From positions 1-36,994 of the IMG/VR virus record IMGVR_UViG_3300042292_000808: DNA of 36,994 nt, one strand, 5' to 3'. The notes beneath the pieces are model-generated. The model did not search any database. It saw nothing but the letters and a program-made list of their open reading frames with translations, and was not told the DNA's origin. A program made the position numbers and the translations under genes. Every line of letters starts with the position of its first letter. Within the stretch, counting starts at the first letter, position 1. Shown one piece after another: positions 30,501-36,994 of this stretch. The DNA comes from a virus.

Positions 30501-31069
30501 TTCAAATTTGTATTCCACATACTGGCGAAATAGATGCAAATTTAGTAGAATGGCTAACTGATAATAATCATAAACCATTTTTACAAAAGTCATATTCCGT
30601 GTGTAAAGGTCGCAATCAACTTATGGAAAGGTTTTTAAATGAATCTACTGCCGATTGGTTATTTTATCTCGACTCAGATATGTATCCAGTTAATCCTGAT
30701 TTATTTGAATTTGTAGAACACCAAACTGCTGATTGTTTATTCGTTCCTGGAATAACTAATAAATTAAAATGGAATGTGTCTTTGAATACAACCGAACTAC
30801 TAGAATTGAAAGACTACACTCCAAATGGCAAATATGAATTAAAGTCCACTAATATATTTGGCGGTTCAGGTATATTTTTACATAGAAGATTAGTAGAGAA
30901 ATTACCAAAAAATATATGGCGTGAATCTAATAATGATATTACATCTGAAGATATTCTGTTTTCGTATACATTAACACAAACATATAAGGTACCAGCTTAC
31001 GTGATATACAATTCAGCTTTGCACCACTATAAAGGTGGGTTTGATTTGTATTCATTGGTGAGCATATGA
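30497..31069 (+). CDS. GT-A glycosyltransferase 1
   Basis: The 190-residue protein has the marks of a small GT-A fold transferase: IQICIPHTGEI at the start, the helix CKGRNQLMERFLNES, then WLFYLDSDMYP whose Asp-Ser-Asp is the metal- and nucleotide-sugar-binding DxD, GGSGIFLHRR in the acceptor region, and TSEDILFSYTL carrying a likely catalytic Glu-Asp. It would move a sugar from a nucleotide donor to an acceptor. Its place inside a fibre operon points to virion proteins as acceptors, but host surface glycans cannot be excluded. Confidence 0.82.
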   Translation: MIQICIPHTGEIDANLVEWLTDNNHKPFLQKSYSVCKGRNQLMERFLNESTADWLFYLDSDMYPVNPDLFEFVEHQTADCLFVPGITNKLKWNVSLNTTELLELKDYTPNGKYELKSTNIFGGSGIFLHRRLVEKLPKNIWRESNNDITSEDILFSYTLTQTYKVPAYVIYNSALHHYKGGFDLYSLVSI

Positions 31070-31737
31070 AAATATTAGTTGGTGCACCTGTTAACCAAAC
31101 AACCGAAATATTTGAACGATACTTAACATCGTTACGTAATTTGAATGGTAAATTTGATTTATTTTTCATTTTACATAATTCACCACATTTAAAAGAATTA
31201 TTAAACGATAACGAGTATATTGAATTTAATACAAGTACAAAATACGAACCGCATAATTGGACACCTAAAAATTTAAAAGAAGTTGGTATTATGCGCAATA
31301 TGTTATTAGATTATGTTAAAGCTAATAACTATGATTATTTTTTTTCTGTTGATAGCGATCAATTGGTTCACCCAAATACCTTACAACACCTATTATCATT
31401 TGATAAAGATATAGTAGGTGAAATAATGTGGACGAAGTGGAAAATCGATGATAAAGAAATGCCTAATGCATGGCTGTCTGACTACTACGAATTTGGTAAT
31501 TTTCCAATTGATTTGTTTCGTGTTCCTGGGTTATATAAAGTAGGTATGTTATGTGGTTGCTATTTAATCAAAAAAGAAGTATGGCTAGCTGGCGTTAACT
31601 ATAATCCAATTTATAATATATCGTTTACTGCATGGGAAGATCGAGCGTTTTTTGTAAGAGCTGCTGTACACGGCTTTGACTGCTACTTAGATACATCATA
31701 CCCCATTGAACATTTATATTACACGGTCGACGCATAA
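31066..31737 (+). CDS. GT-A glycosyltransferase 2
   Basis: The 223-residue protein starts MKILVGAPVNQ, has GIMRNMLLDYVKANNYDYFFSVDSDQLVHP with a DxD (Asp-Ser-Asp), a GCYLIKKEVW acceptor segment and a WEDRAFFVRAAVHGFDCYLD segment with a likely catalytic Glu-Asp. It is a second, distinct GT-A enzyme, coupled by a 4-base overlap with the first. Two different transferases in series would allow a short glycan to be built. A late-type promoter follows it, so it ends the unit that began at 21803. Confidence 0.82.
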   Translation: MKILVGAPVNQTTEIFERYLTSLRNLNGKFDLFFILHNSPHLKELLNDNEYIEFNTSTKYEPHNWTPKNLKEVGIMRNMLLDYVKANNYDYFFSVDSDQLVHPNTLQHLLSFDKDIVGEIMWTKWKIDDKEMPNAWLSDYYEFGNFPIDLFRVPGLYKVGMLCGCYLIKKEVWLAGVNYNPIYNISFTAWEDRAFFVRAAVHGFDCYLDTSYPIEHLYYTVDA

Positions 31738-31744
31738 AATATAT

Positions 31745-31752
31745 GATAAATA
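31745..31752 (+). promoter_or_regulatory. Late-promoter-like GATAAATA with 5'-leader hairpin
   Basis: GATAAATA lies 52 bases before ATG 31805. The expected leader contains an 8-bp inverted repeat (31754-31761 with 31783-31790) that ends directly before the AAAGGA ribosome site. It occupies the only gap in this stretch. Confidence 0.45.
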
Positions 31753-31804
31753 CACAATTGAGCGTAATTTATTTACATAGAATCAATTGTAAAGGAAACT
31801 AATA

Positions 31805-33703
31805 ATGGCGATAAATTTATCATCGTTTTTGCACGGTACAAGCTTTGGGACCTTACCTGTTGCTAACGGTGGTACCGGTTCTACAACTTTAACTCTTAAT
31901 AATGTTTTATTGGGTAATGGTACTAATGCGGTACAAGCAGTAGCTCCAGGTGCGACCGGAAACGTGTTAATTAGTAATGGTACAACTTGGATATCCGGTT
32001 CAGCAGCAACTGCATCGTTACCTACCCAAACAGGTAATAGCGGTGGGTATTTAACTACAAATGGTACAACTGCGAGTTGGGGTACATCTACCGGTAGTGG
32101 AAATGTTGTATTATCAACAAGCCCTACATTAGTAACACCAAATTTAGGAACACCTTCTACATTAACGTTAACAAATGCGACTGGGTTACCAATATCAACA
32201 GGTATTTCTGGTTTAGCGGCTGGTATAGCAACATTCTTGGCTACACCATCTAGTGCTAACCTGATATCAGCTGTTACAGATGAAACTGGTACCGGTGCAT
32301 TGGTATTTGCTACATCACCTACATTAGTAACACCGTTATTAGGTACCCCAACTAGCGGTAATTTTAGTACAGGTACGTTTACATGGCCTACGTTTAACCA
32401 AAGTACAACAGGTTCAGCAGCTACTTTAACAACAGCTAGAAATATTTCAGCTAGTGGTGATGCAACTTGGACTGTTAGTTTTAATGGTTCAGCTGATGCT
32501 TCAGCTACTTTAACATTAGCAAACGTCGTTACAGCTGGTACAGGTACTAAATTAACTTATAACGCAAAAGGGTTAGTAACTGGTTCATCGACCTTAACAG
32601 TTAGTGATATTTCTGATATATCAACAACTTACCAAGGGCTAAATGCTAATTTAACATCAGTTGCTGCATTATCAACATCATCTACCGGGTTAGTTAAATT
32701 AACAAACGGTACTGCATCGTTAGATACAAGTAGTTATTTGGTAAGTGGTGGCGCATTAGGTACACCAACGAGCGGTGATCTATCGAATGCTACAAATGCG
32801 GTTGCGTATGGTATTAAAACTGCTACAAATACGGTTAGTGTAAGTGCTGCAACAGCTCCATCTGTAGGACAAGCATTAGTTGCAACAAGTGCGACAACAG
32901 CTACATGGCAAACGGTTAGTGCAGGTGGTAGTAGTTTACCAACACAAACAGGAAACACCGGTAAATACTTAACAACTGATGGTACAAATGCCTCATGGGC
33001 AGTTGTGTCAGGTGGGTTAACATCAACAGCTGTTAGCACATCAGCTTATACAGCTGTAGCGTACGATTTAGTACGAGCTAATACAACGAGTGGTTCATTT
33101 ACAGTAACGTTTCCAACATCACCAGCTGATGGTGCACAAATTGGTGTTATTGATATAGCTAAAACCTTTGGTTCATATCCTTTGACAATAACTCCAGGTG
33201 CTGGAACAACGATTGAAGGTGATACCACAGGTGTATTATTAGATATTAATGGTACATTTGCTGCATTTGTTTATACATCAGCGTTAACAAATTGGCGTTT
33301 GATGAATATTCCAGCAACTACAAATGCTGCTTATAATAACGGTACATTATATCCAACAAATGTAGTAACCTCCGCATATTCAGCATCTAGTAACGAGATT
33401 GTAAGATGTAATACATCCGGTGGAGCGTTTAGTGTTACATTCCCAGCTGTACCATTAGATGGAGCAATTATTGGGATTGTAGATATAAATAATACATTCG
33501 CAATTAATAATTTAACGATATTGCCAGCTGGTAAAACGATTGAAGGTGATGTAACGTCATATGTGTTAGATATGAGTAGTGTATATGTATCATTTATATA
33601 CAGTTCATCAACAGGTAATTGGCGGTTATTAGAAACCCCAACAGCATCACCAACAGCATCGATTGGTAAATCGATAGCAATGTCCATCGCCTTTGGAGGA
33701 TAA
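31805..33703 (+). CDS. Repetitive tail-fibre protein
   Basis: The 632-residue protein is a shorter relative of the giant fibre without the S74 domain. Residues ~18-400 carry the same modules (LPVANGGTGSTTL, GNGTNAVQAVAPG, SPTLVTPNLGTPSTLTLTN, DETGTGALVF, GKYLTTDGTNASW). Two copies of the ~90-residue domain follow at ~403-502 and ~518-612. The tail is short. An AAAGGA site precedes ATG 31805 and the stop codon abuts the next start. With no chaperone domain of its own, it may rely on the assembly proteins encoded upstream. Confidence 0.78.
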   Translation: MAINLSSFLHGTSFGTLPVANGGTGSTTLTLNNVLLGNGTNAVQAVAPGATGNVLISNGTTWISGSAATASLPTQTGNSGGYLTTNGTTASWGTSTGSGNVVLSTSPTLVTPNLGTPSTLTLTNATGLPISTGISGLAAGIATFLATPSSANLISAVTDETGTGALVFATSPTLVTPLLGTPTSGNFSTGTFTWPTFNQSTTGSAATLTTARNISASGDATWTVSFNGSADASATLTLANVVTAGTGTKLTYNAKGLVTGSSTLTVSDISDISTTYQGLNANLTSVAALSTSSTGLVKLTNGTASLDTSSYLVSGGALGTPTSGDLSNATNAVAYGIKTATNTVSVSAATAPSVGQALVATSATTATWQTVSAGGSSLPTQTGNTGKYLTTDGTNASWAVVSGGLTSTAVSTSAYTAVAYDLVRANTTSGSFTVTFPTSPADGAQIGVIDIAKTFGSYPLTITPGAGTTIEGDTTGVLLDINGTFAAFVYTSALTNWRLMNIPATTNAAYNNGTLYPTNVVTSAYSASSNEIVRCNTSGGAFSVTFPAVPLDGAIIGIVDINNTFAINNLTILPAGKTIEGDVTSYVLDMSSVYVSFIYSSSTGNWRLLETPTASPTASIGKSIAMSIAFGG

Positions 33704-34093
33704 ATGGCAAGCCCAAATATAATAAGCATTTCATCGATGTATGGTAGAACGTCTTATTTAACACCAACTGTTAACACTAATGTTGTATTATTAGCAAATG
33801 CTGCATCAAGTAGTAAAGTTTATAAAATTAATAATATATTAGCTACAAATGTTGATGGTACTAATGCAATAAATGCTACTATATCAATATATTCAAACGG
33901 TGGTGTTGCGCAGGGTAGTGCGCCATCAGGAGGTACAGCTTATCCGTTGATATATTTGGTATCTGTTCCTGCTGGGGCAGCGTTGGCATTGTTAGATAAA
34001 TCGATATATTTGGAAGAAAATACATCATTAGTCGTAACCTCAGGTGCAGCGAGTAAAATAAATTACTCTGTATCGTACGAAGAAATTGCGTAG
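33704..34093 (+). CDS. Small virion protein of the YEEIS family, copy 2
   Basis: The 129-residue protein is clearly paralogous to that encoded at 19103-19498, with the same order of motifs (NIISISSMYGRTSYLTPT, KVYKINNILATNVDGTNAINATISIY, YLEENTSLVVTSG...SYEEI). A GGAGG site precedes its ATG, which directly follows the previous stop. As with copy 1, an FPGG-anchored adhesin follows, pointing to a functional pair. Confidence 0.75.
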   Translation: MASPNIISISSMYGRTSYLTPTVNTNVVLLANAASSSKVYKINNILATNVDGTNAINATISIYSNGGVAQGSAPSGGTAYPLIYLVSVPAGAALALLDKSIYLEENTSLVVTSGAASKINYSVSYEEIA

Positions 34094-34101
34094 GGGCTAA
34101 T

Positions 34102-36450
34102 ATGTCAAAATTTCCAGGTGGTATGGTTGGAAGTGTTAGTAATACACCTAGCGGTACAGCGTATACAGGTAAAGCTAATGGTATCTGGTCTTTACCGCAC
34201 CATATTGCTGCAAAAAGCGCTTTGCAGTGGGCGATAGGTCAAACTAAACCAAATCCTCCTACTATTGGGTCTGCGACCGCTATATCATCATCGTCTGTAT
34301 CAGTTGCATTTATACCTCCAGTTCAAGACGGTGGATCAACTATTACGATTTACACGGTAACATCATCCGGTGGTCAAACGGCAACAGGTTCAAGCTCACC
34401 TATCGTGGTTACCGGGCTAACAGCGGGTACAAACTATACATTTACTGTAACCGCAACTAATAATCTCGGTACGAGTATTAGTTCTGGTACATCAAATAGC
34501 ACATCACCTATATCAAATGATGCGTATTTTAATTCAGTTTCATTGTTACTGAATGGTGATACAATAACAGACTTAAGTAATACACCAAAGGTGATCACTA
34601 ATACCGGACCAGTAACAATCAATACTACTACTAAACAGTTCGGTACCGGTTCAATGTCTTTCAATGGATCTACTAGTTATTTGAGTATGCCGGTCACCGC
34701 TAGTACCGTAATCAATGGTAGTGAAAATTTTACTATAGAAGCTTGGTTATATCCCACATCAGCGACAACCTACCATTGTATATATTCAGGACAATGGGCT
34801 ATTCAAGTGTATATGAATGTTAGTCGAAAAATCGAATTAGCTATGTCGACATCTGCATCATCGGGTAGTTATATAACAACTCAGCAGTCAACTGGAACTT
34901 TAACTTTAAATCAATGGACGCATGTCGCAGTAACACGCACCGGTAACAATTTTACCATATTCTTAAACGGTACTTTAGACTCTACGTATGCATCTGCTGG
35001 TGGTAGTATTGGTACATGTACATCTACAGCTGTCGGGTGTTTTAATAACAATCAATATTTCTTTACTGGTTTTATTGATGATTTTAGAGTTACCAAAGGT
35101 TTAGCTAGATATACAGCTAACTTTACCCCACCTGTCGCGGCATTTATTGCATCAGGTCCCACACAAGCTGATCCTTATTATAGTTCAGTTAGTTTGTTAT
35201 TGAATGGTGATGGTACTAATGGCTCACAGGTATTCACGGATTTGAGTAGTAGCCCTAAGACTATAACAGCTAACGGTAATGCTCAGATTAGTACTGCTCA
35301 GCAAAGGTATGGTACCGGCGCTATGTACTTCGATGGTAATGGTGATTATTTGAGTTTATCTACATCTCCATACTTTAACTTTGGGACGGGTGACTTTACT
35401 ATTGAGGTATGGATTAAAACTAATACTAAAGTTGATTACCAATCTATATTCATCAGTGGTGATATTGGCTTGTGGATGCACACTAATTCTGCTGGTAATT
35501 TTATATATGGCGCTGGTAGTGGTGACAGACTAGCAGGATACGGACAAGTTTGTGACGATGCATGGCATCATATAGCAATCACAAGAGCTAGTGGTACTGT
35601 TAGAGTATTCGTCGATGGTGTACAAAAAGATACAACATCAAACACGACAGCTATAAATTTAACTAACCCAATTACAATTGGTACTTATAGTAGTAGTAGG
35701 TACTACACTGGGTATATGGATGACTTCCGTATTACAAAAGGTGTAGCAAGATACACCACTAATTTCACACCACCCTCAGCAGCATTTCTGGCGTCTAATA
35801 CGAACACCGTTAGTCCCGTTGATCCAATATTTTCAAATGTTAGTTTGTTGTTAAACGGTGACACACTAACAGATTCAAGTAGTGTTCCTAAAACTATTAC
35901 TAATAATGGATCAGTAGCTGTAAATACAACTACTAAGAAATTTGGTACAGGTAGTTTATATTTTAGTGGGTCGTCAAGTTACTTGAGCATACCGTACAGT
36001 AGTGCATTTAATTTTACAAGTGGTACATTTACGTTTGAGTGTTGGATATATCAACTAGCGAACGGAGGTACAGGACACTACATCCTTGATCAACGTAACT
36101 TCCCAACAGGTACTGGATTCTCAATCAACGGTGGTATACCTACATTAATGTACGCTGGGATGAATGAAGCAAGAGGTACAACTGCAATACCGTTAAATAC
36201 TTGGACTCACGTAGCAATATCAGTACTTAGTGGTACTGCACGTATATATATTAATGGTGTGCAAACATTTTATGGAACTGGTTATACATTCCCTGATGTA
36301 TCCGGTACTAATACACCACTATGGGTTGGAGCGCCAAATTCATACAGTGTGTTCTTAAATGCGTACGTCGATGATCTTAGAATAACAAATGGTATAGCTC
36401 GATACACCAGTGATTTTGTACCACCAGCTCAAGCATTACCAACATCATAA
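34102..36450 (+). CDS. Adhesin: GxW anchor, FN3 domain, three LamG-like lectin domains
   Basis: The 782-residue protein starts with the anchor (FPGGMV; GTAYTGKANGIWSLPHH, residues 3-40), then one FN3-like domain (~50-138). Three LamG/concanavalin-A-like domains of ~200 residues follow, each with a SLLLNGD start, a FGTGSMSFNGSxxYLSM-type strand, FTIEAWLYP, WTHVAVTR, FLNG and a final DDFRVTKGLARYT...F-PP. Such domains bind sugars or proteins, so this is a good candidate host-glycan receptor-binding protein. The first half is homologous to the 19501 adhesin, which has a Gly-rich tip instead. An AGGGG site precedes ATG 34102. Confidence 0.85.
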   Translation: MSKFPGGMVGSVSNTPSGTAYTGKANGIWSLPHHIAAKSALQWAIGQTKPNPPTIGSATAISSSSVSVAFIPPVQDGGSTITIYTVTSSGGQTATGSSSPIVVTGLTAGTNYTFTVTATNNLGTSISSGTSNSTSPISNDAYFNSVSLLLNGDTITDLSNTPKVITNTGPVTINTTTKQFGTGSMSFNGSTSYLSMPVTASTVINGSENFTIEAWLYPTSATTYHCIYSGQWAIQVYMNVSRKIELAMSTSASSGSYITTQQSTGTLTLNQWTHVAVTRTGNNFTIFLNGTLDSTYASAGGSIGTCTSTAVGCFNNNQYFFTGFIDDFRVTKGLARYTANFTPPVAAFIASGPTQADPYYSSVSLLLNGDGTNGSQVFTDLSSSPKTITANGNAQISTAQQRYGTGAMYFDGNGDYLSLSTSPYFNFGTGDFTIEVWIKTNTKVDYQSIFISGDIGLWMHTNSAGNFIYGAGSGDRLAGYGQVCDDAWHHIAITRASGTVRVFVDGVQKDTTSNTTAINLTNPITIGTYSSSRYYTGYMDDFRITKGVARYTTNFTPPSAAFLASNTNTVSPVDPIFSNVSLLLNGDTLTDSSSVPKTITNNGSVAVNTTTKKFGTGSLYFSGSSSYLSIPYSSAFNFTSGTFTFECWIYQLANGGTGHYILDQRNFPTGTGFSINGGIPTLMYAGMNEARGTTAIPLNTWTHVAISVLSGTARIYINGVQTFYGTGYTFPDVSGTNTPLWVGAPNSYSVFLNAYVDDLRITNGIARYTSDFVPPAQALPTS

Positions 36451-36459
36451 GAGTAGAAT

Positions 36460-36903
36460 ATGTCTAAAACATTATCCTCAACATTAAGAAGTATAAGCGT
36501 ACCAACAGCTACAGGTAGCCTTACACCTACATTAACACAAACTGCTAATTATACAGCGTACATTAATGATATGGTTCTTGCAAATGCGACTAGTGCTTCA
36601 TTTAATATAACATTACCAGCTTCACCAGCTAATGGTGCAGTTGTAGCTGTTGTTGATGTTGCAGCATCGTTTAGCAATCATAACGTTACTGTATTACCTG
36701 GTGCTGGTGCAACAGTTGATAGCACTACATCATCAAAATTATCAACAAATGGTTCGTATACACAGTTTGTGTACATATCATCAACAACAAATTGGCAAAC
36801 ACAAACAACAGCAGCTAGTTCAGGTGCTGCTAATATGGATGGTGGTAGTTCATCATCGGTATATGGCGGTTCAATAACAATAGATGGAGGCGCTAGCATA
36901 TAA
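36460..36903 (+). CDS. Stand-alone copy of the ~90-residue fibre module
   Basis: The 147-residue protein is a ~20-residue leader, one copy of the module repeated in the 23071 and 31805 fibres (TANYTAYINDMVLANATSA, then PANGAVVAVVDVAASF, a GAGATVD turn and FVYISSTTNWQ), and a Gly/Ser-rich tail. The stop codon overlaps the next ATG (TAATG). It may be a small connector or tip unit. Confidence 0.65.
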   Translation: MSKTLSSTLRSISVPTATGSLTPTLTQTANYTAYINDMVLANATSASFNITLPASPANGAVVAVVDVAASFSNHNVTVLPGAGATVDSTTSSKLSTNGSYTQFVYISSTTNWQTQTTAASSGAANMDGGSSSSVYGGSITIDGGASI

Positions 36904-36994
36904 TGGCTACAAAAATACAATTTAGACGTGATACAGCAGCAAATTGGACTACTAATAACCCAATATTAGCTCAAGGTGAGTTAGCGTTAGATCT
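36903..36994 (+). CDS. Fibre protein N-terminus, Mtd_N-like, cut by the window edge
   Basis: Thirty codons are visible. The sequence IQFRRDTAANWTTNNPILAQGELALD fits the N-terminal domain of the Major Tropism Determinant type (I-Q-x-RR-x-T-x-x-x-W...NP-x-L-x-x-GE), which attaches receptor-binding proteins to the tail in many phages. The rest is outside the window. It starts on a TAATG overlap with the previous gene. Confidence 0.65.
   Translation, partial: MATKIQFRRDTAANWTTNNPILAQGELALD

Noticed and set aside
36903-36994. Diversity-generating retroelement
   Set aside because: No template repeat, variable repeat or reverse transcriptase is visible inside the window; only an Mtd-like N-terminus, kept as an observation.

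Overview
This window looks like part of the genome of a large, AT-rich tailed phage of T4-like (myovirus) type that probably infects a Gram-negative, perhaps aquatic, bacterium. The evidence is tight ATGA/TAATG-coupled operons, T4-style late promoters (TATAAATA and one-base variants), an internal-protein-like N-terminal peptide resembling that of T4 IPI, a phage-type NMN adenylyltransferase/Nudix enzyme, and a very long run of tail-fibre and adhesin genes built from modules typical of T4-like and marine phages. I saw no tRNA, insertion sequence or CRISPR array. The host is not identified by the sequence.

Layout. (1) 1-1.1 kb: the 3' end of a beta-rich virion protein. (2) 1.1-1.9 kb: an MGME1/RecB-like nuclease gene, then a hairpin with two tiny reading frames. 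(3) 1.9-3.9 kb, minus strand: a bifunctional NMN adenylyltransferase-Nudix gene, an unknown gene, and the C-terminal third of a nicotinamide phosphoribosyltransferase behind a transmembrane segment, all downstream of a sigma70-like promoter. (4) 3.9-8.0 kb, minus strand: a late operon of a predicted arginine-type mono-ADP-ribosyltransferase carrying a capsid-targeting-like N-terminus, followed by three tandem paralogous adhesins. (5) 8.1-9.3 kb, minus strand: a membrane protein and an unknown protein. (6) 9.4-11.7 kb, plus strand: small genes, a tiny membrane peptide, and several proteins whose N-termini resemble internal head proteins. (7) 11.7-12.1 kb, minus strand: a two-helix membrane protein and a 36-residue coiled-coil protein. 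(8) 12.2-37.0 kb, plus strand: about 24.7 kb of fibre and adhesin genes, running off the right edge.

Region 8 is modular. The same building blocks recur in different genes: a GxW...WP N-terminal anchor, FN3, Gly-rich, LamG, YadA-like head, a beta-propeller, a 69-unit pentapeptide solenoid, and a module of about 90 residues seen six times plus one distant copy. Two assembly-chaperone-like proteins, an S74 chaperone domain, a structural protein ending in an intein-like Hint domain, and two GT-A glycosyltransferases lie among them. Likely late promoters occupy exactly the intergenic gaps, giving units starting near 12.2, 15.8, 19.1, 21.8 and 31.8 kb.

The two most interesting hypotheses are (a) a virion-delivered, NAD-consuming ADP-ribosyltransferase encoded near NAD-salvage genes, and (b) a multi-adhesin module with built-in post-translational processing (Hint, S74) and possible glycosylation of Ser/Thr-rich fibres.
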